Assembly: GCF_009764265.1 (NCBI RefSeq)
Contig: NZ_RWIR01000003.1
Location: 1 to 38,847 of the forward strand
Length of the DNA: 38,847 nucleotides
Source of the DNA: Pseudomonas sp. PB101
GTDB lineage: Bacteria > Pseudomonadota > Gammaproteobacteria > Pseudomonadales > Pseudomonadaceae
Direction: 5' to 3'
Position numbers and translations under genes: made by a program. Of this stretch, positions 28,713 to 36,680 are shown piece after piece; the first letter of the stretch is position 1; the number at the start of each line of letters is the position of its first letter. The notes below the pieces were generated by a model. That model saw only the letters and a list, made by a program, of their open reading frames with translations. It did no database searches and was not told the DNA's origin.

Positions 28713-30758
28713 ATGCACCGTCTGAAATATATGGCAGGCGTAGATGGTCTGCGCGCTATTGCCGTATTGAGCGTTGTTCTTTTTCATCTAGGAGTTTCAG
28801 GCTTCTCAGGTGGTTTTGTTGGCGTTGATGTTTTTTTCGTAATAAGTGGCTTCTTGATTACGAGACTTATTGTATCTGAGGTTGATAAGACTGGCAGTTT
28901 CAGTTTTTCGAATTTTTACTCCAGGCGGGTTAGGCGGTTATTTCCTGCTCTTTTCGTGACGCTACTTATTACAGCGGTGGCGGCTTTTGTTTTGTTCTCT
29001 CCGCAGCATTTTCAAAGATTTGGCGGGGAGTTGGTTTATTCAATCTTCTCTGCGTCGAATTTCTTTTTTTGGAATGAGAGTGGTTATTTCAATACTGCCT
29101 CAGAGTTCAAGCCTCTGCTGCATACCTGGTCGCTGAGTGTTGAGGAGCAGTTTTATCTGGTTTGGCCAGTAATGCTTGTTTTCCTGGCCAAGCGTAAAAC
29201 TAGAACTCCTCTGTTTCTTTGCTTGTCGCTGGCATTTGCATTGAGTTTGTTCGCAAGCTTTGTGATGTCTGACGGGCATAGCGATATTTTGTCGGCATGG
29301 ATGCCAAAATTTGCAGCGTTATTTACTGATGGACCTGGAACGATATTCTTTCTTGCGCCATTCCGCATATTCGAATTTGCAATAGGTGCGGCGTCGGTAT
29401 GGCTAGTCAATGGTGCATTTAAAAACCCTTGGGTTAAAGAGCTGGCATGCGCTATCGGTCTTTCCTTAATTGGTTATTCGATTTTTTGGTTTTCTGAAAA
29501 AACTCTTTTTCCATCATATAATGCGCTCATTCCTTGTGTGGGGGCGGCGCTTGTTATTTGCTCGTCTGACTCCAGGTTTTTGGGTGGTGTTCTCTCGAGT
29601 AAAATCCCAGTATTTATTGGTCTTATCAGCTATTCTGTTTATCTTGTTCATTGGCCGATAATTGTGTTCTATAAATATTACACTATGGGGCCATTAAACG
29701 CTGTTGATCAGCTAGAGCTGTTCATCGCGTGCATGGTGCTTGGGTATATCCTTTATCGGTTTGTCGAGACACCACTCAGAGCACCACGCACTAAAAAAGA
29801 GGGAATGTCTCAATCAGCATTTGGACTTACATGTGCGATGCTTGCCATGGTGCTGGTTCTTCCTGCCGCATCAATCTGGGCTTCGGATGGCTGGAAGTGG
29901 CGGACTGAGATGCCTTCGGAAATTTCCGCACTGCTGAAAGACTCGAAGCAGTTCCATGTGGATCAATATGGCGGGTCCGGATACCAGTATGTTGGGTGGA
30001 TTTCCGGTGGCGAGTCAGGGGTCGCCGATATGGTGTTGATTGGTGACAGCCATGCCTTGCAGTACGCAACCGGACTTGATTCCTTGATTGGAAAGCCACT
30101 GGGTAAGAATATTTTTATTAGTGCTTCAAGCTGTATCCCTTTGCCAGGTCTGACAAGGGTTACACCAGATATGGATTGGGATAAGTTGTGCCCCGGCGTG
30201 CTTGAAACGGCTTTGGCCGTCATTAATAAAAGCCCGAATGCTGTTGTTTTTCTAGCCGAAGCATGGGATGGGCAACTCAGGGTTTCCGGAACTCTAAACC
30301 CTAAAGCCCCCACCCCGGGTGCAAATACAGTCGATGGTTATAAATATATAACTGGAAAGATTGATGAGTTCAGAGCCCTTCTCGGCACTAGAGAGCTAGT
30401 GGTTGTCGGCAACGTACCTGGCGCTGGAACTGTGGACGCAATTAGCTGCTTCAGCCGTCCATCGTTCATTAAGTATGATTGCGCAACAAAGCTTAGCCAA
30501 AAAGAAGAAAGTATTTCTACAATTCCGGGAAATATGGTTCTTAAGAGCTACGCCTCTGAGCGACAAGGCGTGACTTATATTAGTCCTTACGAGGCTTTTT
30601 GTACTGAAGGCCTTTGTAAGTCGTTTTCTGAGGGCGAAGTATTTTATAGTGATGGTCTCCATCTTTCGAAAGCCGGATCAAAAAAATTCGTGGAGCACTA
30701 TAAGTCTGTGCTCATACAAAAGATGGACGCGTCAAAGCTTGTGAATGCGTCTATGTAA
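28713..30758 (+). CDS. Two-domain O-acyltransferase: acyltransferase_3 membrane domain fused to SGNH hydrolase-like domain
   Basis: A 681-residue inner-membrane protein. The N-terminal acyltransferase_3 domain (about 1-380) has DGLRAIAVLSVVLFHLG (R14, H25), GGFVGVDVFFVISGF and SLSVEEQFYLVWP, with about ten hydrophobic segments plus one more before the C-terminal part. The C-terminal domain (about 435-665) is SGNH-type, with GDSH (S446) and DGLHLS (D647, H650), placed in the periplasm in related O-antigen acetyltransferases. AAGGA lies 8 nt before the ATG. The gene is markedly AT-richer than its neighbours, with many A/T-ending codons, which suggests recent transfer. It probably acetylates a surface polysaccharide; which one is not visible. 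Confidence 0.9.
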   Translation: MHRLKYMAGVDGLRAIAVLSVVLFHLGVSGFSGGFVGVDVFFVISGFLITRLIVSEVDKTGSFSFSNFYSRRVRRLFPALFVTLLITAVAAFVLFSPQHFQRFGGELVYSIFSASNFFFWNESGYFNTASEFKPLLHTWSLSVEEQFYLVWPVMLVFLAKRKTRTPLFLCLSLAFALSLFASFVMSDGHSDILSAWMPKFAALFTDGPGTIFFLAPFRIFEFAIGAASVWLVNGAFKNPWVKELACAIGLSLIGYSIFWFSEKTLFPSYNALIPCVGAALVICSSDSRFLGGVLSSKIPVFIGLISYSVYLVHWPIIVFYKYYTMGPLNAVDQLELFIACMVLGYILYRFVETPLRAPRTKKEGMSQSAFGLTCAMLAMVLVLPAASIWASDGWKWRTEMPSEISALLKDSKQFHVDQYGGSGYQYVGWISGGESGVADMVLIGDSHALQYATGLDSLIGKPLGKNIFISASSCIPLPGLTRVTPDMDWDKLCPGVLETALAVINKSPNAVVFLAEAWDGQLRVSGTLNPKAPTPGANTVDGYKYITGKIDEFRALLGTRELVVVGNVPGAGTVDAISCFSRPSFIKYDCATKLSQKEESISTIPGNMVLKSYASERQGVTYISPYEAFCTEGLCKSFSEGEVFYSDGLHLSKAGSKKFVEHYKSVLIQKMDASKLVNASM

Positions 30759-30831
30759 TTAATAAGAAAAGGACCGCCAGGTGCGCTAAGGATGCGCTCA
30801 ACTCACTTGGAGGTTCTTGAACATTTCCAAA

Positions 30832-30855
30832 GGCCTTCAGCTCAGGCTGAAGGCC
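30832..30855. terminator. Perfect 10-bp hairpin between the acyltransferase-SGNH gene and the LysR gene
   Basis: GGCCTTCAGC, loop TCAG, GCTGAAGGCC, 74 bases past the acyltransferase stop. No strong T-run follows on the plus strand (CTATC), and only TTT follows on the minus strand. Most likely the transcription end of the low-G+C gene. The rest of 30759-31039 holds no gene; high G+C returns towards the LysR start. Confidence 0.55.
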
Positions 30856-31039
30856 CTATCAATCTGTAGATTCGAAGAATTACCCCATCCCCCCAGGTTT
30901 TTTGCAGGGCCGACTTGCCTCGGCTGCGGCGTGCCAACAGTGTTACGATCCCGCGACTGTAGATTTTCCATGGCCTGCGCACGACGTGCCGCAGGCCATC
31001 GACTTTCTCCATCAACCTTTTCCTGACTGTTGAACGCCT

Positions 31040-31957
31040 ATGCAACGTCTGCTCAATGACCGCCTGGACTGGAACCTGCTGCGCACCTTCCGGGTGATTG
31101 GCCAGGAGCTGAGCATCAGCCGCGCCGCCGCCCGCCTGCACCTGACGCAACCGGCCGTGAGCCAGGCACTCAAGCGCCTGGAAGAACAACTGGGGCGCCA
31201 ACTGATTGCCCGTCGCGGGCCACGTTTTGCCCTGACCGAAGTCGGCGAGCAGATCTTCGCCCTGGCCGGGGAAATCTACGGGCAAATGTCCCAGGTCAGC
31301 AGCGTGCTCGAACAACCGGCCGACGAAGTGATCGGCAAGGTGCGCTTGCTGATCATCAGCCGGATCTTCTCCGAGCGCTTTGATGACTTCCTCGCCGACT
31401 TCCATCGGCAGCACCCGCGAGTGGATCTGGAAGTCGATGTGATGCGCAGTTCCGACATCGTCAGCGCCCTCCAGGAAAAAACCGCGACCCTCGGCCTGAG
31501 CCTCAATCGGCGCCCGCAGCCACGCCTGGAGCAGCGCCTGTTCCTGCGTCAGCGCTATGCGTTTTTCTGCGGCAAGCATCATGCGATGTTCGGCCAACAG
31601 GACGTCGCCGAAGGGGATTTGCAACGGGAGAACTTCGTCAGTTTCACCAGTGACCAGATCGGCGGCATGCTCTCGCCATTGACGATTTTTCGCGATCAGC
31701 AGGGTTTCAGCGGTCGCATCGTCGCGTCCTCACCGAGCCTGGAAGAAGTCCGGCGACTGGTCATCGCCGGCTTCGGGATCGGCTGTTTGCCCGAGCACGT
31801 GGTGGCGGCCGACGTCGACGCCGGATTGCTCTGGCGCCTGCCGCCCCACGAAGGGATTGCCGATGTCGACATTCATTTGCTGTGGAACCGCGAACAGCGC
31901 ATGAGCCGGGCCGAGGCGATCTTTCTCGAAAGCCTGCAACAACGGCTGACGGACTAG
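31040..31957 (+). CDS. LysR-type transcriptional regulator
   Basis: A 305-residue LysR regulator. The N-terminal winged HTH (about 10-70) has WNLLRTFRVIGQELSISRAA, RLHLTQPAVSQALKRLEEQL and a wing ending in FALTEVGEQ; the substrate-binding domain follows from about residue 95. It is strongly similar to the LysR at 35709-36668 through both domains. Its TAG stop and the stop of the convergent remnant share the same CTAG palindrome. It probably controls, or once controlled, the adjacent catabolic operon. Confidence 0.9.
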   Translation: MQRLLNDRLDWNLLRTFRVIGQELSISRAAARLHLTQPAVSQALKRLEEQLGRQLIARRGPRFALTEVGEQIFALAGEIYGQMSQVSSVLEQPADEVIGKVRLLIISRIFSERFDDFLADFHRQHPRVDLEVDVMRSSDIVSALQEKTATLGLSLNRRPQPRLEQRLFLRQRYAFFCGKHHAMFGQQDVAEGDLQRENFVSFTSDQIGGMLSPLTIFRDQQGFSGRIVASSPSLEEVRRLVIAGFGIGCLPEHVVAADVDAGLLWRLPPHEGIADVDIHLLWNREQRMSRAEAIFLESLQQRLTD

Positions 31958-32412
31958 ACGCGCAAGACCTGTGCGACCGGCTCACCGGTGCGCAAGCGTT
32001 CGAGCAGGCGCGGCTCGGCCTGATCAGATGCCAGCGCTTGCCCAATCACGGCCCCCGCCCTGGCGCAGCGTGCCGCGCAACTGGTCACCGCCCCGACCGG
32101 GGCATGCCGATTGTCGCCCCCGGTGTCGATCAGCAGCACGTCGCCCGGCCTGATTTGCGCCAGGGCCCGGTTGACGGCGACGGCATCGGCGCCCACCAGT
32201 TTCAGGGTCAGCGCACGGCCGACGACTTTCACGTTGGGCACCATGGCCCGCAGTTGCGGGTCGGCGACACAGTCGATCTCCAGCGACACGCCCCACAACG
32301 CCACGCACACCGTGGTGCGCGCCGATGGTGCATGACCGAGGAACTCACGGTACACCGCGCTTAACGGTTCCAGCTGTGCGGGATCGGTCAGGTAGGCATT
32401 GACCTTGAGGCC
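31954..32412 (-). pseudogene. Hybrid remnant: C-terminal RidA-like piece joined in frame to a truncated RraA-like piece
   Basis: Reading the frame upstream of the GTG at 32355 gives LKVNAYLTDPAQLEP, then VYREFLG and SARTTVCVAL and SLEIDCVA (32262-32412), the C-terminal half of a RidA/YjgF deaminase with its conserved Arg in ARTTV. From about 32262 the frame continues with KVVGRALTLKLV and PGDVLLIDTGGDN, the middle of an RraA / 4-hydroxy-4-methyl-2-oxoglutarate aldolase-type protein. That piece lacks the N-terminal third and the (R)D active-site segment after AGAVI. Both parent genes are thus truncated, with no stop between them. A GTG-initiated 133-residue product is possible but no enzyme activity is expected. 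It lies at the 3' end of the catabolic operon, next to a REP doublet. Confidence 0.7.
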
Positions 32413-32419
32413 GCGGTTC

Positions 32420-32537
32420 TTGTGGGAGCTGGCCTGTCGGGTCGCCGCATCGCAGCGATGGTCGTCAACGATAACGCGTGTGAACCGGATAAACGCGGCG
32501 CACTTGAGTCCATCGCCGGCAAGCCGGCTCCTACAGG
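32420..32537. repeat. REP-type palindromic repeat doublet (BIME-like)
   Basis: TGTGGGAGCTGGCCTGTCGG (32421-32440) and the inverted partner CATCGCCGGCAAGCCGGCTC followed by CTACAGG (32511-32537) are typical Pseudomonas REP ends in opposed orientation. The second contains GCCGGC-AA-GCCGGC. They fill the gap between the dehydrogenase stop and the RidA-like remnant, and sit exactly where the RidA 5' part is missing. Confidence 0.8.
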
Positions 32538-32574
32538 TGCTGCGTTGTCGGTGTTTTTCGGGATAGCGGTTGGT

Positions 32575-33504
32575 TTAATAACCCAGCAATCGGTCGGCAC
32601 AATTCAATAACGTTTCGCCGGCATTCAATCGACGGAAGTTCTCCGCCACTTGTTCGGCAATGCAGTCATGGGAAGCCGCCGAGGCCATGTGCGGGGTGAT
32701 GGTGACGCCGGGCATCGTCCACAGCCGGTGATCGACCGGTAGCGGTTCCTGCTCGAAGACATCCAGCAAGGCCCCACGCAATTGCCCTCGGGCCAGTGCC
32801 TGTTCGAGGTCGTCGATGTTCAGATGGCCGCCCCGGCCACAGTTGATCAGTGCCGCGCCGCTGGCGAGCCGCTCGAAAGTGGCCCGGCCGAGGATGCCGT
32901 GGGTTTCGCTGGTCAGCGGTAGCAGGTTGATCAGCAACTCGACGCCGTCGAGAAACGGGTTCAACGCCTCCGCTCCGGCGAACGTACGCACACCCGGCAA
33001 GTCCTTGCTGCGCCGCGCCCAGCCGCGCACGTCATAGCCGGCCGCGGCCAGGTCCAGGGCAATCGCGCTGCCCAGCGAGCCGAGCCCCATCACTCCGACC
33101 TTGAACTGCCCCGCCGCCCTTTGCAGCGGCCGTTCCCAGCGTTGCTCGCGTTGTTGCGACAACACCTGATCGAAGCCGCGGTGATAGTGAATCACCGCCC
33201 AGCGCACGTACTCGGTCATGCCCTGGCGATGGCCCGGGTCGACCACACGGCAAACCGGGAGGTCCGGACAGGACGGATCGTGGTCGAGGTGATCGATGCC
33301 GGCGGCCACCGAGTGAATCACCTGCAGGTTCGGCAACTCGCCGAGACTGCCCGGCACCGGGAACCAGCACGCCGCCATCTGCGCATCGGCTGCTCGGGAA
33401 TCGTCGGCCAACACAGCGGTGAGCTGCGGCGCGCTACGGGCGAACGCCGCCTGCAATTGCTTGAGCAACAAGGTGTCGCGGGACAGCAGGACCACGGTAT
33501 TCAT
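32575..33504 (-). CDS. D-2-hydroxyacid dehydrogenase, GhrA-like
   Basis: A 309-residue NAD(P)-dependent oxidoreductase of the glyoxylate/hydroxypyruvate reductase A type. The Rossmann motif GLGSLGSAIALDLAAAGY is at about 140-157. The catalytic trio appears as R224 (NCGRGG), E253 (EQEPLP) and H272 (TPHMAS). It overlaps the class II aldolase by 4 bp and is third in the minus-strand operon after the transporter and aldolase. It presumably reduces a 2-keto acid or oxidises a 2-hydroxy acid in the pathway; the substrate is not visible. Confidence 0.9.
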   Translation of the reverse strand: MNTVVLLSRDTLLLKQLQAAFARSAPQLTAVLADDSRAADAQMAACWFPVPGSLGELPNLQVIHSVAAGIDHLDHDPSCPDLPVCRVVDPGHRQGMTEYVRWAVIHYHRGFDQVLSQQREQRWERPLQRAAGQFKVGVMGLGSLGSAIALDLAAAGYDVRGWARRSKDLPGVRTFAGAEALNPFLDGVELLINLLPLTSETHGILGRATFERLASGAALINCGRGGHLNIDDLEQALARGQLRGALLDVFEQEPLPVDHRLWTMPGVTITPHMASAASHDCIAEQVAENFRRLNAGETLLNCADRLLGY

Positions 33505-34256
33505 GACAGATAGGACTCGCGCTGGGATTCGATCAGGGTCAGGGCGGCCTCCCAGGCCAGGTCGATGATGTTGTCCTGCTCATCACGGTCGAACTGCTCG
33601 GCAGTGTGCGCGCACACTTGCGGTGACGGGTAATGCAATGCCGAACCACCGGCCAGGGCCTGCACCTGGGCCTGGCAGGCGCGCTCCAGGAAGTGGATTT
33701 CCTGGAACGCCTGGGCAACCCCCGAACCACCAACCAGCAGGCCGTGATTGCGCAGGATCATCGCCCGGTGCGGGCCGAGGTCGGCAATCAGGCGCTCGCG
33801 CTCATCCAGCGACAGCGCGATGCCCTCGTAGGTGTGATAGGCCAGCTTGCCGTAGAACTTCAGCGCGTGCTGACTGATCGGCAGCAAGCCTTGCTTCTGC
33901 GCCGCAACCGCCATGCCTGCCGCCGTGTGGGTGTGGATCACACAGTTCAGGTCCGGACGCGCCATGTGGATCGCCGAGTGAATCACGAAGCCGGCGGCGT
34001 TGACCCGGTGGCCTGCGTACTCCGGGTCGACCACCCGCCCTTCCTGATCGATGCGCACCAGGTCCGAGGCGCGCATGCGGTCGAAGATCACCCCGTAGCG
34101 ATTGATCAGGAAGTGGTGTTCCGGCCCCGGAATCCGCAGGGTGATATGGGTGTCGATCAAGTCGGTCATGCGAAAGTGCGCGACCAGTCGGTACAGCGCA
34201 GCCAGTTCGCAACGGGCTTGCCATTCAACCGGGTCGATGTGTGCAGGTTTACTCAC
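33501..34256 (-). CDS. Class II aldolase/adducin family protein
   Basis: A 251-residue protein starting at GTG 34254-34256, chosen because AGAGGTG lies about 7 nt upstream and the sequence SKPAHIDPVEW begins the family. The open frame to 34733 is antisense-like extension into the transporter. Zinc-site histidines appear as H108 and H110 (VIHTHTAAG) and H171 (LRNHGLLVGG). It overlaps the transporter stop and the dehydrogenase start by 4 bp each. It may be an aldolase, epimerase or decarboxylase in the same catabolic route. Confidence 0.88.
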   Translation of the reverse strand: MSKPAHIDPVEWQARCELAALYRLVAHFRMTDLIDTHITLRIPGPEHHFLINRYGVIFDRMRASDLVRIDQEGRVVDPEYAGHRVNAAGFVIHSAIHMARPDLNCVIHTHTAAGMAVAAQKQGLLPISQHALKFYGKLAYHTYEGIALSLDERERLIADLGPHRAMILRNHGLLVGGSGVAQAFQEIHFLERACQAQVQALAGGSALHYPSPQVCAHTAEQFDRDEQDNIIDLAWEAALTLIESQRESYLS

Positions 34257-35554
34257 GAATACACCTCTTTGGCAGCGTGGGAGACGACCGGGTTGGCGCG
34301 CAGGCGGGCCAGGCCGCAAACACCGATCAGGGACAGGGCCGAGAGCAAGGTGAAGAACACCGCCAGCGGTAACCATTGTCCGGAAAACTTGCTGGCCAGC
34401 AGCGTGCCGATCAGCGGCGTGCTGCCCCCGGCCACGGCGCAAGCCAATTGATAAGCGATGGAAATGCCCGAGTAGCGCAGGTGCACCGGGAAGGCCTGGG
34501 TCATGTAGCCGGCGATCACCGCGTACAGTGCAGAGAGGATGACTACAGCCAAGGCGATGCCGAGGGTCATCAACAGAATGTTCTGCGTGCCTACCAACAC
34601 GAACATCGGATACGGCGTGACCATGCACAACAGAGCGACCACTTTGAGGAAGCGATCTTCGCCAATGCGCTCGGCCAACAGCGCCGAGACCGGTTGCGAA
34701 AGCAGCTGGATGACGGTCACCAGAAACAGGCAATCAAGAATCGTCGAACGGGCAATGCCCTGGTATTGGGTGACGTAGGTGATCATGAAGGTGTTGGTGA
34801 AGAAGAACCCGGCCGAGCCGATGGTCACTGCAGCGGCGGCGAACAGGATCTGCCGCCAGCAGGTGCGGATCACCTCCATCACCGGGTATTTGGCGGTTTC
34901 GTTATTGTCCTGGACTTTGGCGAACTCCGGCGACTCGTGAACCCCGGAACGGATCAACAGGCCGACCATCATCAGCACGCCGCTGGCGAGGAACGGCGGG
35001 CGCCAACCCCAGGCGAGGAACTCCTCGGGCTCAAGGGACGTCACCAGACGAAAGGCGATCAATGCCAGCAACAAACCGGCGGGACTGCCGAGTTGGGCAA
35101 ACGAGGCGTAGAACGTCTTACGCTTGGCCGGGGCATGCTCGCTGGCCATCAGCACTGCCCCGCCCCACTCGCCACCGACCGAAATGCCCTGGATCACACG
35201 CAGGACGATCAGCCCGATGGGCGCCCAGATACCGGCGCTGGCATAACTCGGCAAGAGGCCGATCCCGGCGGTGGCGATGCCCATCAGGGCCATGGTCACC
35301 AGCAGCATTTTCTTGCGCCCGAGACGATCACCCAGGTGACCGAAGACCATGCCGGCCATGGGCCGGGCAATGAAGCCGACAGCGAAACTGCCGAACGCGG
35401 CGAGGGTACTCATGACCGGGTCGCTGCTGGGGAAGAATACTTGCCCAAGCACCAATGCCGCCGCGGTGGCGTAGATGTAGAAGTCGTAGAATTCGATGGT
35501 CGTGCCGATGAAGGCAGCGGCCGCGGCTCGGCGCGGTTGGGCGGTAGTGTGCAT
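34253..35554 (-). CDS. MFS transporter, metabolite:H+ symporter (MHS) type
   Basis: A 433-residue inner-membrane symporter with about twelve hydrophobic segments. The start at 35554 (MHTTAQPRRAAAAAF) is chosen over the in-frame 35659, which lies in the promoter region and adds a non-family tail. The MHS signature is visible: GTTIEFYDFYIYATAAA, GHLGDRLGRKKML and IQGISVGGEWGGAV. It is first gene of the operon and overlaps the aldolase by 4 bp. It likely imports the organic acid degraded by the next two enzymes. Confidence 0.9.
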   Translation of the reverse strand: MHTTAQPRRAAAAAFIGTTIEFYDFYIYATAAALVLGQVFFPSSDPVMSTLAAFGSFAVGFIARPMAGMVFGHLGDRLGRKKMLLVTMALMGIATAGIGLLPSYASAGIWAPIGLIVLRVIQGISVGGEWGGAVLMASEHAPAKRKTFYASFAQLGSPAGLLLALIAFRLVTSLEPEEFLAWGWRPPFLASGVLMMVGLLIRSGVHESPEFAKVQDNNETAKYPVMEVIRTCWRQILFAAAAVTIGSAGFFFTNTFMITYVTQYQGIARSTILDCLFLVTVIQLLSQPVSALLAERIGEDRFLKVVALLCMVTPYPMFVLVGTQNILLMTLGIALAVVILSALYAVIAGYMTQAFPVHLRYSGISIAYQLACAVAGGSTPLIGTLLASKFSGQWLPLAVFFTLLSALSLIGVCGLARLRANPVVSHAAKEVYS

Positions 35555-35708
35555 GCAAGGACCCTGTGTACTTATAGTTTTGGGCAGGTGTTGAGGCTGG
35601 CGACGGTTGCGCTCTGTGGCGCTTGTGGGCTTTATCGCTTCCGTGCCAGGATTAGTCAATTTTCAAATTCTTATCTTTACTATTAGCACTGCTACTGCAT
35701 GAGGTTTT
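35555..35708. promoter_or_regulatory. Divergent promoter region between the transporter operon and LysR
   Basis: 154 bp between divergent starts, the usual place for LysR regulation. An AT-rich core (about 35655-35690, ATTAGTCAATTTTCAAATTC) contains several T-N11-A spacings, but no single perfect dyad stands out. Confidence 0.4.
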
Positions 35709-36668
35709 ATGCCCTCCACTTCCAACCCCTGGGTCGGCCGGCGCTTTCTCAATGACCGCCTCGACTGGAACCTGCTGCGCACCTATCTGGTCATCGGCCA
35801 GGAGGGCAGCATGAGCCGCGCCGCCGCCCGACTGCACATCACCCAGTCGGCCGTCAGCCAGGCGCTGAAACGGCTGGAAGAACAACTCGAATGTGTGTTG
35901 ATTGCCCGCAGTGGGCGACGCTTTGACCTGACGGAAACCGGGGAGGAAGTGCTGCGCATTGCCGCGGATATCTACGGTGATATTTCCCGTCTGGGCACGG
36001 TGGTGGAGAGTCGTCACGACGACGTGGTGGGCAAGATCCGCATCCTCACCGTCAGCGGTGTGCAGGCTCGGCACTACGATGAGTTCCTTGCCGACTTCCA
36101 TGAAACCCACCCGAAAATCGAGCTGGAAGTGGAAGTGATGGGCAGCTCGAACATCATCAGTTCATTGCTGCAGAAGACTGCGACCATCGGCGTCGGTTTG
36201 TGCCGTTTGCCACAGCCACGGCTGGAACAAAGGGTACTGTTTCGCGAGACCTACGCTTACTTTTGCGGTCAGCGGCATCGGTTGTTCGGGCAAGAGAACC
36301 TGACCCTGGAGCAGCTCTCGGCGGAAAATTTCGTCAGCTTCACCAGCGATCAACTGGGCGGCAATCTTTCACCCCTGACGCTGTTCCGCGACCAGCAAGG
36401 CTTCACCGGCAAGATCGTCGCCTCATCCACCAGTTTCGAAGAAATTTACCGCCTGATCTGCGCAGGTTACGGCATCGGCGCCTTGCCCACGCACCTGGTG
36501 CACCGGGATGTCGAGCAAGGTCTGCTCTGGCGTTTGCCGCCGGAAGACGGGGTGGTGGATTTCGATATCCAGCTGTTGTGGAATCGCGAACAGAAGATGA
36601 GCCAGGCCGAAACGGTGTTCCTCGAGAGCTTCCAGCACATGCTCAGCATCCGTGAGCCTGTGCTGTGA
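35709..36668 (+). CDS. LysR-type transcriptional regulator (paralogue of the LysR at 31040)
   Basis: A 319-residue LysR regulator, divergent from the transporter operon and so its most likely regulator. The HTH has WNLLRTYLVIGQEGSMSRAA and RLHITQSAVSQALKRLEEQL; the effector domain shares FVSFTSDQLGGNLSPLT-like and FRDQQGF segments with the paralogue. It has an N-terminal extension of about ten residues (PSTSNPWVGRR) compared with the paralogue. It ends 12 bp from the convergent PBP2 gene with no terminator between. Confidence 0.92.
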   Translation: MPSTSNPWVGRRFLNDRLDWNLLRTYLVIGQEGSMSRAAARLHITQSAVSQALKRLEEQLECVLIARSGRRFDLTETGEEVLRIAADIYGDISRLGTVVESRHDDVVGKIRILTVSGVQARHYDEFLADFHETHPKIELEVEVMGSSNIISSLLQKTATIGVGLCRLPQPRLEQRVLFRETYAYFCGQRHRLFGQENLTLEQLSAENFVSFTSDQLGGNLSPLTLFRDQQGFTGKIVASSTSFEEIYRLICAGYGIGALPTHLVHRDVEQGLLWRLPPEDGVVDFDIQLLWNREQKMSQAETVFLESFQHMLSIREPVL

Positions 36669-36680
36669 AGCCACGATGAT

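Noticed and set aside
28223..31039. Insertion sequence or integrase that would explain the low-G+C segment
   Set aside because: No transposase, integrase, terminal inverted repeats or tRNA gene could be found here.
34257..34733. N-terminal extension of the class II aldolase frame to 34733
   Set aside because: The extension lies inside the transporter gene in another frame, and the family start with a ribosome binding site is at 34256.
34376..35686. 436-codon plus-strand frame
   Set aside because: Antisense to the MHS transporter, whose signature motifs are clear; the frame product has no domain.
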